This document shows positions 12,129 to 22,929 of a stretch of DNA of 64,000 nt, piece after piece. The notes under the pieces are model-generated. The model was not told the DNA's origin and ran no database searches. It saw only the letters and a program-made list of their open reading frames with translations. Made by a program: the position numbers and the translations under genes. Every line of letters starts with the position of its first letter. The stretch's first letter is position 1. Source of the stretch: Emmonsiellopsis sp. PD_33 (lineage: Eukaryota; Ascomycota; Eurotiomycetes; Onygenales; Ajellomycetaceae); contig JANTQF010000034.1 of the NCBI GenBank assembly GCA_032988165.1, positions 62,001 to 126,000 of the forward strand, given 5' to 3'.

Positions 12129-13130
12129 TGTGGGTTCATCTGACCCCTGTACTGTGCATACTGGATCTCTAGGTTGGAAGCCCCTGGGTTGAGGCTGTGG
12201 TTTTTATGTGCTTTTTTTCTCTTTTATCATATCATTTTAGGTTTGATTGTTACGATACGGAAAATAAAATCCAGGAGCAAAAAATGCCCGATGCATGTTC
12301 ATAGTCATTACGATAATTTTTTACCACGTAATTGACCACCGTTACTTTTTCTTTAATCAGGTACCCTCTTCTGGGCTCCTCAATTTTTTAGTAGTAAGAT
12401 AGGCGGAGTACGTATGATCTATGAGTCACCTAGCGTAACTAACCCTATATTCTCCGCTCAATAATAAATGCTCCATGCGTATTTAAATTCCCTTTACTCT
12501 CTAATACTGTCAGCCTGTGATCAATAACGATGCGTAGGAGGCCATTAAAAGCGGCAATCTCAAAGAACGCATCGTGAGAGACCACGAACGATGCAATCTA
12601 CCTTGCAGGAACAGGGAACAGGTTTTGTCTGATGGCATTTGGGATTTCAAAGCCATTTCCGTGGTCCTTCCGTTGTTCTCCTCCAGCTTTCCATCGATGC
12701 ATCCATGATGCGATGGAAATTAGGCAACAATATGGTATCGAACTGACTCACCCATGTTTAACTGCCCCCAGCTATCATATCCAAGTATTAGGGAACACCT
12801 CTGCTACTACTAACCTTACGGTTGATCTGCTTGGCCCATGGTATTGGACATCTCCTATTAGGGATTTGCATTGGTCCATTATAAGTAATAAAAGAAGCCG
12901 GCGGCCCTAATAATGGGAAAGGAAAAGTAATGAAATTGCTCCTGTCAAACACACCAAAGGTAATACAAGATATGAGCAATAGTGCATTGGTAAAAAAAAA
13001 AATGAGTAATTGTCCAAAAAGAAAAAGCATACATAGTAAACATCAATAAAAGGTTAATACACAAAACGCCGGTTTCCGCCACTCCATAAGAGAGCCATTA
13101 CAATAACAAAACAGAAGATAATTTCTGTAA
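12129..13130. other. Convergent intergenic region (SPT16 / CDC50), no gene seen
   Basis: The 1.0 kb between two stop codons facing each other becomes AT-richer after 12.2 kb. AATAAA-like signals occur on both strands (AAAATAAAATCC near 12260; minus-strand candidates near 13.03-13.06 kb). Frames at 12632-12910 and 12788-13030 have no recognisable protein texture. It presumably holds both 3' UTRs. Confidence 0.55.
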
Positions 13131-14725
13131 TCAAGCATTGCCACCAAAACGAGTATCTCGGCCTGTGGCCGTTGCTGTACTTGGCTGCTCGTTATTCCAT
13201 GTCAGATATGTATGGTCGCCGAGTTTCCTGGTAGTACGATATCAGCAATGAACAACGTGAAGAATTAGCAGGCGAATAAGACGAACCGTGGTTTGATCAG
13301 ATGAGCAAAAGTGAAGACGGCACCGAGAACAATGCAAATACCACCCACAACCACATATGCGATGCCCATGAATGGGTTCTTACCCCCCATTACGGTCCTC
13401 GTAGATATCACTATGGACTTCGTCCCTCCATATACAGTGACCGGGAAATCTATTGCTTCCGTATTAGCAAGGCAACGAAAAAAATGTGGGACCAGAGGGA
13501 CCTACAGTCATCTATCTCAATTTCATAATCCCCTTTTTTCAAAATATCGTCATCGTTCCTTCTAGCCAGCTTGCTGAAGGTAGGTAGACCGGCCGTCCTC
13601 ATCCAAACCTGAAATTCTTCGTCCTCGTGTATATTTGGAGGGGGGTTGTCATGGGTGTAGCCATCAGGGTATCGGTCGCGCCAGTTAGGCGGGGGCCAGA
13701 TCTGATAGGGGTCATATTCGGTTTTTTTGTATAATTCCTTATCGCTACTCCATGAAATCCCTTTGTTGGTCATTTCATACACCGGGTTATTGTTAACACC
13801 AAGCATTCGAGGCGAAGAAAAACTGTCGTTGAAGATAGAATTCGCAATAAGGCCACAAGGGTAGTATGCCTTGTGTGTCTCTGGGTCAATCCTAAGCGGG
13901 TCGCAAGTGCTCCCACTTATTGTGCTATTTGGTAGTGCTTTGCCCTTCAATTGGTCCAAATCTAGAGATTTAACATAGCGGCGGTGGTTCTGATAAAAGT
14001 TGGTAAGGCGGTAATAAAGGAATACTGGAGGGCCAATATCGTTCGGGATTCCAAAGGTCAGCCGGCATACAGTAGTGTTCGGCTTTTTGACGCCGTTCGG
14101 GAAGGTTCTTTCGACACCGACGTCGCGCTGCCAGGTAACCTTCACGTCGTTCGAAGTACGGAATGACGCATGTACACGGTCAGGAATAGATTCCGGATCC
14201 TTTGGGGACACTGGAGCTGTCGAATTGCAGTCTGAGTAATCAATAACAAGTTCCTCGACCTATTTCATTTCATAATGCAATCATATTAGCAGGCGAACAT
14301 CAATCGTTTGGATATCGACACCCCCAAAAGCAAACACTAAGATATATGGCGCACCTGAGAACTGGCCCAAATCAAGAGACCGCCGATTGGAGCGAATATG
14401 ATGCCAACTATAAAAAATAGAGGCAGAACGGTTTTCGGAGTTAGAATCGGTCTATCGGAATGGCCATATCAGTAAAATTTCCACCAGATACAGGAGAAGA
14501 TTCGTGAACATACTGCCACGCCTTCAATCGCTGTTGTCGGAACGCAGTATCTGTAGAGGATGGACCAGAAACTTGTCAGCTATCTCTTCTTTCCACTGAC
14601 ATTACGATGATGTTGCGCTAGGGGGGAATTTGCGCACTTGCTGGTTTCCGGCTTTTCGGTTTCTTTTCATCTTTGGCGTTGCGAGGATCCTGTTCATCGA
14701 CCGAGTCGGTTTCTGACCGCGCCAT
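13131..14725 (-). CDS. CDC50: Cdc50/Lem3-family subunit of P4-ATPase phospholipid flippase, 6 exons
   Basis: Minus-strand exons are 14725-14638, 14550-14514, 14451-14355, 14259-13506, 13449-13287 and 13227-13131, giving 1236 nt (411 aa). Introns are 87, 62, 95, 56 and 59 nt. Members of this family bind type-4 P-type ATPases, take them out of the ER and are needed for lipid flipping at Golgi, endosome and plasma membrane. Visible features: a short basic cytosolic N-terminus, NTAFRQQRLKAWQP, membrane segment 1 at residues about 50-71 (LFFIVGIIFAPIGG), a lumenal domain with YSDC, PPVFLYYRLTNFYQNHRRYV, the Cys pair near STCDP/YPCGLIANSIFNDSF, and ISWSSDKELYKKT, then membrane segment 2 at about 353-376 and a short tail with GDHTYLTWNNEQ. 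The length and both hydrophobic segments match the family. The first ATG of the open frame precedes a charged leader. Confidence 0.95.
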
Positions 14726-14992
14726 GGAGAACGAAACTGCAGCAGCGGCTGCGTCTCAGGTGCGGCGAGAAGAGTATATACGGAAAAGTTGCTGATCTGG
14801 CCAACTCCGCCGGGGAATCTGGCAGACGTAAATTGAAGGCCTTCTTGTTACCTGGGGTTTGCTGGAAAGATGATGATGGCGGTTGCGTACGGAAAGGTGG
14901 CTGATCGCCAAGAGTCAGCTTACATAATCAGTCCCCAGATTCGTCAGCCTGGGAGAAGAATAAATCTGAAAAACAAAATGATTTGCAAAGTA
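14726..14992. promoter_or_regulatory. CDC50 upstream region, cut short by a transposon
   Basis: Only 267 bp of CpG-containing DNA separate the CDC50 start from the left TA target duplication of the pogo-type element. The native upstream sequence beyond it is displaced by 2 kb. No clear TATA or CAAT element was identified. Confidence 0.5.
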
Positions 14993-15091
14993 ATCGTGCC
15001 TACGCTGCGGTCCTTGGCGGCCCGCAGCACCTCTCAGCGGCCGCTGCACCTCTTCTAGGTGCGCCACACCGCCAGGGTAAAAACACCGATA
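14993..15091. repeat. Left terminal inverted repeat of the pogo-type element
   Basis: It pairs with 16921-17040. Shared blocks are ATCGTGCCTACGCTGC, TTGGCGGCCCGCAGCACCTC, GCTGCACCTCTTCTAGGTGC, GCGCCACACCG and AAAAACAC(C/T)GATA. The right copy carries about 20 bp of extra sequence. Confidence 0.88.
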
Positions 15092-15117
15092 AGGTAAAAA
15101 TTGAATCAAGATGTCAA

Positions 15118-16863
15118 TTAAATGGGCTGTAGAGACAGATCCCCCCTTCTATCTATAATAAATAAGCCATCATTCTCATCCCAGTTACATGCCTCTTCCA
15201 AATCCCTATCAACTTCACGTTCAATATCGGATTGCGTTGGACTGGGCGCCTGTATAGCAGCCCGCCCCCCCCCTCGCGCCCCACCCTGCCGTGCCTTTTT
15301 GGCCGCCTCCGCCGCTCTACAGTCAGCAATCTTCCTATTCGCATCGCGAACGGTGAGAACACCACCTGCTAGAGTGTCTAGTTTTACCCGACACCGTGTA
15401 TTCTTCATCCGGCGGCGTTGATTTGCCTGGAGTAGGCCGCTCATCTCTGCCTCCCATTGAGCCCCCAATTCCGCCTGCAAAAGACTGCCTTTGAAGATTT
15501 TATCAAGCCATCTAGATATGCTAGGTGAACTGATTGTATCTTGGACATCCTGAAGGCTCTTCTGAACAGCAGTTATTTGGCACTGCAGGCATTGTACAGT
15601 TTTTGGTGATGATAATTGAGAGGATGAGGTGGGGGGGTCAGAATCTGAGTCCTCCCCATAGATCTATAGCAGTGGTGGCTCTGGGACAGTTTTTTCCAAT
15701 TCATCCAGAACAATTGCAGGGTTAAATGGAAGAATACCACAGTCAGAAAATCCTGCCTTAATTGTATTGGGTTTGAATGTTTGTTTCCAGATTTCAGGTA
15801 GGTCATATAAAAATTGGCATTTTTCATAGTTCTCAAAACCATGCCAGGCCGCCAAGTTGACCATCTTTGAATGGTAGTGTTTATACTGTTGAAATGGTAG
15901 TCCATCCAGAGGCTGCAGTATATGAGTTGAATGAGGTGGAAATCCATATAGAATTATATTATTTTCACTGCAATACTGGAGGAATTTGAATGTCATATGA
16001 GATCCATGGTTATCCATCAAGAGGAGGCACCAAGCACCAGTTTGACAGGCCTTAGAGTACTTATCAAAATGTTTGATCCATTGGAGGCCTATCTCATCAT
16101 TCATAAAGCCTGTATCTGATATAGCAGTGGCATAGGTCTCTGGTAGAGAAGTCTGTGTATACCAATCTTCCATATAGATCCTCCCCAGCAAAATCATGAG
16201 CAGCAGGATGACCTCTCCATCGGCGGAGATACATTCAATCACTGTTATCAAACTGCAAGAATATGACAATGGTATGACCTTATTGGCATTTGGACATCAT
16301 GTAATAACAAATTCGCTGCAGCCCTGTCCTTCCTGGAATCCTATTTCATCAAAGTTGTATATGTCTCCCATCAAAAATGAATACCACTCATCAAGAGCAA
16401 AGAGGCAGTCATACCACATCTATATATACCCAAGGTCTTCAATCACAAGCCATTTTGGATCCATTGGCTTCTGCTTCACCCAGTGAAGCTCTGAGTGGCA
16501 CTGGTAGAACCAGTATACCCACATCTTGCTGATTTCAGGCAGGGGGGTTGTAGGATCAGGGTGGTGGCAGGCAAGGATAGAATTGACAGCCTTATGAACC
16601 TGTTCAGACATTGGTGAGCAGTTTACACAGTCCATTTGATCAATCCACTCTATAACTGCCCCTTCTTGGGCATCTGTGAGCTTCTTGTTCACGGGAACAT
16701 TGGCAGTTCACAGTTGACAGCCCTTGATCCTTCCCATGAGTTGTCTGTAAGGGACATCATATTCTCGCGCCAGAGGTAATATTTTAACAGTTGGATCACA
16801 TCGATACATGATTAAGGCCTGCTGGACACAATTCTCGATGATTTCTCAGTTATCCAGCATCAT
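15118..16863 (-). pseudogene. Pogo-type transposase (HTH + DDE) inactivated by nonsense codons only
   Basis: A single minus-strand frame runs 582 codons from ATG 16863 to the stop at 15118 and is interrupted by five stops: two TGA near the N-terminus, TAG at 16420-16422, TGA just upstream of 16269, and TAG at 15664. No frameshift was needed. TGA at expected Arg and TAG at expected Gln fit single C-to-T changes. The N-terminus holds a Psq/CENP-B-like helix-turn-helix (PLAREYDVPYRQLMGRI, then KLTDAQEGAVIEWI). The catalytic core shows NFDEIGFQ, LLLMDNHGSH and THILQPLD, with 35 residues between the last two acidic residues (DD35D). The C-terminal 120 residues are charged and from markedly GC-richer DNA than the core. 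Confidence 0.9.
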
Positions 16864-16920
16864 GGTGGTTGGATATCAATGATTTGAGAAAAAATGCGTT
16901 GGAAATTGATGTTTTTGCTA

Positions 16921-17040
16921 TATCAGTGTTTTTGCCGTTTCGGTGTGGCGCACCTAGAAGAGGTGCAGCGCGAGGAGCTGCATGCTGAGAGGTGCTGCGG
17001 GCCGCCAAGAACGTGGCGGGCCCAGCAGCGTAGGCACGAT
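16921..17040. repeat. Right terminal inverted repeat of the pogo-type element
   Basis: It is the inverted partner of 14993-15091 and ends in GGCACGAT directly before the TA duplication at 17041-17042. Confidence 0.88.
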
Positions 17041-17042
17041 TA

Positions 17043-17984
17043 CTCGCCAATTGATTTCATTAATTCATAGAATACCTAGATATGTGCTGGTCCATAGTTG
17101 GTTATTATTCCATGGGGGACGCAGTACTAATGGATGTTGACTTCAGAGCTGATACGAAAGAAACCATTCTAAATTTAGATCATCGATCAGCCTCTTCCGA
17201 AGGCGCCCTGGTCAGCCCAACCATCTCCCCTGATAAATCTCGATTTAATTTTTTTTCGGGGCCGTTAGTTTTCACGATAGATGTTAGGAGAACACGAGTT
17301 ACATGTAAGGGGGAGATAAGAAAACTTATGGCCCACATCAGCTAATAAATATGGCATTCTGTATGGAGTAATCTCTAGCTCAATGAACAAAATATTCCCT
17401 TGTAGATATAAGTATATCTGTGAAAAGGAAAATGCCATTGGGTATTAATATATGCATTAATCATGTCTGGCCATAGTCGTGTGAACCCCAACCAAAATCA
17501 AAGTGTGTCATTCTGAGAATCATCAAACCATCCCAAGCATCAAATGTAAAAGATAACACCAGCCCAATGTAGCAAAAGCCAAAGGAAAGGGGGGAAAGAC
17601 AAAACTGGATGAGCCATGAAAATTGTGAACCATCATTGAAAATACCCATAAGTACCAAGCAAAGAAAACGCCAAAGGAAACGTCAAAAAGGAAAAAAATG
17701 CAGATTCGACCCATGCTTATCCCAGACCACCATCAAATGCAGTGCAACCACGCCATGAGATACAAAACATAGACCAGCTAAGACTTGCACCAGGCAGCAT
17801 AGAATAAAATCGGATCCAGATTGATGGATTAACAATTGAAACACCCGTTGAACCTGTAATGCAATAAGAACGAAAGAGAGACAATCATGAATTCATAAGG
17901 ATTATGACATGGGCAAAGAGGATAGATAGATGAAAGAGCCCGATGATAATCAACCGTTTTGCGGGACGGTCAGAAACAACAGTC
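17043..17984. other. Downstream flank of the SWIRM gene, no gene seen
   Basis: About 0.94 kb between the transposon and the SWIRM stop codon. Frames here (for example 17082-17345 plus, 17461-17714 minus) lack recognisable domains and are probably chance. The segment next to the gene likely carries its 3' UTR. Confidence 0.5.
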
Positions 17985-19079
17985 TCAAAGATACTGTCGA
18001 AAATATTCTGGGTTGAACCAGCCGACCTTGTCGTAGGCAGTCCACAATTTGCTAGCCTTGTTGACATCGATTTTGCAGGCTTGCTGGGCATCAGTTTTGC
18101 GGAATTCCTTTCCGATGCGAAGAGCATTGAGACGTGCTTCAAAGATGCGACGTTTGCTGCAAAGATAGGTGGCGCAAGTAAGACGAAGAGTGGCGGCAAG
18201 ACCCACTTCTGCGGGGTCAAGCACATGAAGATCTGGGTCGTTGCTTGGATCCAGCGCCTGGCCTTTCCAGTCCGCCTTCAAGCCTTTCGTATTTCCCCGC
18301 AGAGTCTCGATGGGAGGGCAGTAGTCCGGCAGAGAGTTGTAGTCCGTATCGTCTCGGTTGGTGCCAATAACCCGGGTGGGCTTCGGTGTCGGGGTGGCGC
18401 CGTCGAAAGAATCAAGCACTCGCTGTTTTGGAGTCGACTTGGGTGTCCGTTTTGCCCGTGGTGGTCTCTGAACTCGTGCGCCACCATTTGGGCTTCTTTT
18501 GGTCGGGGCTGGCGCGATCTTCTTCAACTTTGTGGTCGCAGCAGGAGAACGTCGAGCCGTCGAGAACAGTCGGTCCGACAACTCCCATTCCTGCCTCGCC
18601 CAGGCACCGGGGTTCCGATTGTATTGTGTCGAGACAATTGGCACGCAAGACAAGGCAAATAGATAATCCTCGCGGCTGGGTTTGTTGATTTTGTTACCGA
18701 ACATTTGCCTGTGTGTGGCCATGTGTTTTGTGACAAGGGCCTCCGCAGCAGGCTGCAATTGCGGTCCGAACAGAGGCGCATCGGAGAGAACGTACGGCTC
18801 GTTGCGTGGAAAGAGGACTGGATCCCTCGAAACCACGTCTCGCTCGTGCTGATCCTCGATGCTGGACTTTCTCTTCTTGTGCCCAACATGTGGGGTGACG
18901 GGTGGCGAGGGTAGATCCATCTCGGACTGCGTGCGTTTTCGCTCAGCAGAAATTGGGGGTAGCTTATTATCGTCAAACGATGGCTGTTGTGAAGTGGAAG
19001 GAGAGAGCGTAGAATTGAAGCTGTCGAGTGGTTTGGGCTCTGGGGGGGACATGAGGCTGGACACAGGTAGGCGGCCCAT
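17985..19079 (-). CDS. SWIRM-domain chromatin protein, Fun19-like
   Basis: An uninterrupted minus-strand frame encodes 364 aa from the ATG at 19079 (MGRLPVSSLMSPPEPKPLDS). The frame is open further upstream to 19565, but that part is low-complexity and the conserved MSPPEP start region suggests 19079. The N-terminal two thirds are disordered, rich in Ser/Pro/Lys (SPPVTPHVGHKKRKSS). A middle conserved part contains NKPSREDYLFALSCVPIVST and WARQEWELSDRLF. The C-terminal 90 residues are a SWIRM domain: HVLDPAEVGLAATLRLTCAT, CSKRRIFEARL, FRKTDAQQACKIDVNKASKL and VGWFNPEYF at the very end. SWIRM domains bind DNA or histones in chromatin complexes; yeast Fun19 shares this layout. The exact complex cannot be told from sequence. 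No intron was needed. Confidence 0.9.
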   Translation of the reverse strand: MGRLPVSSLMSPPEPKPLDSFNSTLSPSTSQQPSFDDNKLPPISAERKRTQSEMDLPSPPVTPHVGHKKRKSSIEDQHERDVVSRDPVLFPRNEPYVLSDAPLFGPQLQPAAEALVTKHMATHRQMFGNKINKPSREDYLFALSCVPIVSTQYNRNPGAWARQEWELSDRLFSTARRSPAATTKLKKIAPAPTKRSPNGGARVQRPPRAKRTPKSTPKQRVLDSFDGATPTPKPTRVIGTNRDDTDYNSLPDYCPPIETLRGNTKGLKADWKGQALDPSNDPDLHVLDPAEVGLAATLRLTCATYLCSKRRIFEARLNALRIGKEFRKTDAQQACKIDVNKASKLWTAYDKVGWFNPEYFRQYL

Positions 19080-20900
19080 ATTGGTAGGATGGCAAACCGC
19101 GAACGCGATAAGGGGATGGCAGAATTGGAGGGTGAGGGACAGCGATGGCGTGAATGGTGTTTCGGATAGTATCAAAGGGAGCGGAGAGATAAAGAAGAAA
19201 GAGAGTTGGAAAGAGATATTAAAAGAATAAAGAAATAAAAGCCGGCGGCGATAAGCCCCAAGGCAGAAAGAAAATACGTGGGAAGGCGACAGACGAAGGG
19301 CTGAGTTGGATGGCTCTGCCCAACACAGGTGGAAGTCAATGGAAGTTGGCTCTTGGCGGTTCCAGCACGCATGCGCTGCTGATTTGTCACGCTCCGCTTT
19401 ATTCTGACGGGCAGTGTGGCGAGGGCAAGGGCCCGATTCGGGGATAAGCAGCAGCCTCCGAATAGGTGGCAGGGTGGGCGAGTCTGAAGCGCGGGCGCGG
19501 GCCAACAAGGCTATCTGTCTGGCGATGTTTGTTGCGTTGGGTTGGCGATGATGCAGAGGAATCACGGAGATCGACGTAGCACAGCCAGGTCAGGTCAGGT
19601 CAAGAGAGGAGCGATGTTTGAAGAGGAAAAGATGGGGGGTTGAGGGGCGCTCAGCGGCGGGTTAAGTAGTGATCTAAGGTTTATCAGGGACGCGGCGGCA
19701 GGGACCGAAGTTTGGTAGGTTGGGAGAGGCAGTGACCGGAGTCAAAGTTAATATGGCGAAGAGTCATCGACAGTCACTCGAAGTGAGGGGCAGCGGTGGA
19801 CGGCGGATGGGCTGGTTGGACAATTAGAGCTGGAGGCTCGTTGTTTGGTCGTTTGGTCGTTGCCTAGCGGAGAGCTGGGAAGCGCTGGCGAGGATGGTGA
19901 TTCATGGGAGAACGAGGAGCAGACAGGGAGGGCGCCGGAATGATATATGTGTCATTCATTGACCCCAATTGAGGGTTTTAGGCAAACAAACACCACGGCA
20001 GCCGGAGCAGCAGGAGAAGGACGGCGGAAGAGAGCGGTTCTTAAGGTTGGAGGGAGTCAGATCGATCACGCTGTTGTATTTTGGCACGGTGGTTGCGCCA
20101 TCAATTCTACATCTGTCTATCTGTCTATCTATCTATCGCTCTATCTCCCCCCCGCCGTGGCCCAGATCGCGTCTGGATGATGAGGTCACTTGCACAGACC
20201 CCATCAGCTGCTCCCCCGCCGCCGTGACCTTGTCGCGCGCAGCCCTGTCAATTGATCACAGTCACGCTCGGGTAGCTGTATCGCCAAACTTTGTTTCTCC
20301 TGGCTTTATGGTTGTTTTGCAGGATTTGAAGGTTCTGAACTACTCACAACCTTGAAATGTTGGGCCGACCCGTGGAATGCTGCACTGGGTTGAGGCGAGG
20401 GCGCCGGACACGGCAGCCCGCTCGATAGGGCTGCCAATGGATCGTCACCAAGTCTGAAGTTTAATGCAGCGATACCCAGGGCCCAATTGCCGGCCCATGG
20501 GTGGGTTACCCACGGCCTCGCCTTGCCAACAGGTTGGGAGGTGTTTGCCAGGAGATTGATAGATGTTGGAGTTGACAATGCACTGCAAACAGCCCAGCGC
20601 GAACAGGCTGACGTCGACGCTGGTGTCTGGTGTCTGGTGTCTGGTGTGCCCCAGCCTCCCCACACGGCGGTTTCTATTCCTGGCCCACTGGCCCAGGCGT
20701 TGGTCCATGGCTGCTGCTGCCCAATCCAGCCATTGGCCAATAAGCTGCCGCCAATGCCCGGGGCTGGGCCCACTGCACGCCCCCTCGCTGCTGGCCCCAT
20801 CCGCTGTGCCCAATCACCACGCGTTCCCGCTGGTCATCCGCTGACATCACACTGCGGCTGCCCCCCCTCATGCAAATCAACTTGGCCTGTGTCGTCCAGC
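19080..20900. promoter_or_regulatory. Long GC-rich upstream region of the SWIRM gene, no convincing gene
   Basis: 1.8 kb of GC-rich, CpG-containing DNA. Several overlapping frames occur on both strands (notably 20306-20906), but they overlap each other in several frames at once, are Pro/Ala/Trp-rich without domain texture, and are best explained by GC composition. The part next to the gene (19080-19950) is purine/pyrimidine-skewed as in a long 5' leader. A repeated GTCTGGT tract lies near 20625-20648. Confidence 0.5.
20111..20146. repeat. (CTAT/CTGT)n microsatellite
   Basis: A tetranucleotide tract ATCTGTCTATCTGTCTATCT continues as CTAT units in the upstream region of the SWIRM gene. Confidence 0.75.
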
Positions 20901-20970
20901 TCATGACTCTGCAGAATGCATGGTGAAACCCTGGTAAAAAAATATAATAAATACACTCTGAATCCTGCTA

Positions 20971-21173
20971 CAGTGCTATACAAAGAGTTTGAAACCCCTC
21001 TCTATCATGCTAGTCTCAAAGTAGTATGATCTGGTCACAGTTTAGAGGCTAAATAAATTATCCCCATGGAAACAAATAACATATAACTTTATATTGCATG
21101 TTAAATGAATCATTTCATATTACTTTAGAACTAATATAGAGGAAAGAGGTTTTAAACTCTTTATATAGCACTG
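20971..21173. mobile_element. 203-bp MITE with TA target duplication
   Basis: Left end CAGTGCTATACAAAGAGTTT and right end ...AAACTCTTTATATAGCACTG are inverted copies, pairing over about 36 nt with few mismatches (C/T and one small indel). TA flanks both sides (20969-20970 and 21174-21175). There is no coding capacity. The size, TIRs and TA site indicate a nonautonomous Tc1/mariner-type element. It lies exactly where GC-rich DNA gives way to the AT-rich block. Confidence 0.88.
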
Positions 21174-21175
21174 TA

Positions 21176-21646
21176 AATATATTTAAATAATAATAATTAA
21201 TCAGAAAAAAAATAATATAAGAATTATAAACTTATAAAGTAAAATTAGCTTTTTAAAATTCTTTTATTATTATTATACTTCTTTTTATAAGAGTTACACA
21301 CTATGATTAGAAAAACTTAAGATGAAAATATTATATAAAATAAGGTTGATTATCTAGATTCTTAGGCTATTTATAGATATTTATACCAGAAGGGCCTAAT
21401 TAAGCTATATATATAACTAAGTTTATAGTTGTTTTATAATATGAAGTAGAAGCATATAATAAATATTTTCTTTTAAAAAAGTATATAATACTTTTATTAT
21501 AGTAGTTTAATATAAATATAAAAATTAACTAATAATAAAGATATAATTAAAAAATATAATATGATAATAAATAATATATCTAATGAAAATCAAAATATTA
21601 TTATTTATTTTTATTCTAAGGTTATTTATAGCAGTTTGTATGATAG
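21176..21646. other. AT-rich DNA between MITE and chromovirus C1, no gene seen
   Basis: Very AT-rich, no CG dinucleotide and no coding frame of note. It is the left flank of the C1 insertion and ends in its target duplication GATAG (21642-21646). Confidence 0.6.
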
Positions 21647-21965
21647 TGTAATGTCCAGTATTGAATATAAAGGCTTTTAGATTTGAAAAGGTGAACTATG
21701 AGTTATTAAATAGTGTGATGAGAATAGACAGGTAAAAATGTATGTATATTTCAAATGTAGAGGTCATATAGTAATAGAATTATTTGCTGATTCTTTTCAT
21801 AAGAAACCTGTGCAGTATATATATTAATAGCTAGCTACTAAGTATGTATTATATGTGCATTGCCAGGCACACTGTCAGATGCACTGTCAGGCCTGAGGTC
21901 TAAGATCTAAGGTCTAAGGGTGCAGTTAATCTACATGTGATGCACAGTCTTCTTTGCACATTATA
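21647..21965 (-). repeat. 3' LTR of C1
   Basis: A 319-bp direct repeat of 28881-29200; the differences are largely transitions. The element reads on the minus strand, so this is the downstream LTR. Confidence 0.93.
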
Positions 21966-21969
21966 ACTA

Positions 21970-21983
21970 CCCCCCCCTTTAGG
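21970..21983 (-). other. Polypurine tract of C1
   Basis: Coding-strand AAAGGGGGGGG-type run immediately upstream of the 3' LTR; it is the expected second-strand primer. The equivalents are eroded to AAAGAAGAAGG in C2 (about 37348) and AAAGGGGAG in C3 (about 46153). Confidence 0.8.
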
Positions 21984-22051
21984 AGTTAGCCTCCAGTGGA
22001 TTTGTGGATTTTCTGTGTTATAGCTGAAGAATCAGGCTAATATATAATACA

Positions 22052-22181
22052 CATTATAGAAGGTTTGAGTCATTATGCATTGTAGAAGGTTTAGACCATT
22101 ATACATTATAAAAAGTTCAGGCTATTACATATTATAGAAGGTTCAGATTATTATATTTAATAGAAGGTTTAGATTATTACA
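22052..22181. repeat. 26-bp tandem repeat, 5 units, inside C1
   Basis: Five consecutive units of exactly 26 bp, close to CATTATAGAAGGTTTAGATT plus ATTACA, lie at 22052, 22078, 22104, 22130 and 22156. The same array occurs beside the 3' LTR in C3 (three units, 46234-46311) and C2 (about three units, near 37185-37290, inverted). It is untranslated sequence between the polypurine tract and the antisense gene. Confidence 0.85.
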
Positions 22182-22929
22182 GTTAGATAGTTCTATATTC
22201 TACAGGTTAATCATATTATAGGAATCAGTAATTTTATTACCAGGTAATTTAGTATATAGTACAGTTAATGTTTATTTTTCATGATCAGGTGTCTGGATAA
22301 TAGTAGGTAGATAATTTAATGCACAGCTATAAATATATATACTCTTTACTTTACTGCATTTTTTCATTTCCTCTATTAAATATTAGCATCATAATTTAAT
22401 CTATCATTCTACTTATTATCTACTTTAATATAATATTTTTTTATCTGAGTATCTATGATGTCTTCTACTAGTTTATGAATGCTTTGCACACTAGTTGTAC
22501 TTTATTTTTGAATTACCCAGTTTAGATGTATATCTATATAGTTAGATGATTATTTTACTTTTCATATATTATAACTATATGATATTATTTAAGTATAATA
22601 TATTACTTTTCTTTACTTCTTCTATATCATTAAGATATCATATCATAGAAATTGCTAATAAATATACTTTGATAGTTCAAAATAAAAAATATCAATTTGA
22701 AATAGCCCCCTAAACTCCCACATCATCATATATGTACAGAGGATATATGCTATTAGGCTCTCTCTTCTCTTCTAATCTTCTTATAAAGCTGGCTATCCTT
22801 CTGTATGATACTCTCTCACCCTAGAGTTCTTAAACTTCATTATACCCCCTCTTAGTCATACTTTCTTACTGTAGAGATTTCTTTTTTATTTTCTCTCACA
22901 GCCTCCTTTCTGTGCATATTTTTATACTA

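Larger units (their letters stand above)
14993..17040 (-). mobile_element. Pogo/Fot1-type DNA transposon, complete ends, TA target duplication
   Basis: Termini are ATCGTGCCTACGCTGC... and its reverse complement ...GCAGCGTAGGCACGAT, directly flanked by TA on both sides (14991-14992 and 17041-17042), as expected for the Tc1/mariner/pogo superfamily. The terminal inverted repeats are long: 14993-15091 against 16921-17040, about 100-120 bp with small indels, both containing GGCGGCCCGCAGCACCTCTC. The 2048-bp length is normal for fungal Fot1/pogo elements. It encodes one transposase on the minus strand, now broken. The element lies between the SWIRM gene and CDC50. Confidence 0.92.

Noticed and set aside
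15122..15421. Plus-strand open frame opposite the pogo transposase end
   Set aside because: It is a shadow of the GC-rich C-terminal transposase coding region on the other strand.
16850..17050. Minus-strand open frame across the right pogo terminus
   Set aside because: It reads through the terminal inverted repeat and ends in host DNA; it is not the transposase frame.
18278..18688. Plus-strand and alternative minus-strand frames over the SWIRM gene
   Set aside because: They are shadows of the 364-aa SWIRM frame, which carries a clear domain.
19080..19565. Upstream extension of the SWIRM frame to 19565
   Set aside because: The extra 162 residues are low-complexity, with long Ser/Leu/Phe runs; the conserved MSPPEP region begins at the 19079 ATG.
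20306..20906. Several overlapping open frames on both strands in the GC-rich region
   Set aside because: They overlap in up to five frames, are rich in Pro, Ala, Gly and Trp, and show no domain; they are expected in GC-rich noncoding DNA.
21647..21965. Solo LTR interpretation
   Set aside because: A second LTR in direct orientation at 28881-29200, shared GATAG duplications and pol domains in between show a full element.
22052..22181. CRISPR-like array
   Set aside because: The 26-bp units are directly adjacent, without unique spacers, and lie inside a eukaryotic retrotransposon.
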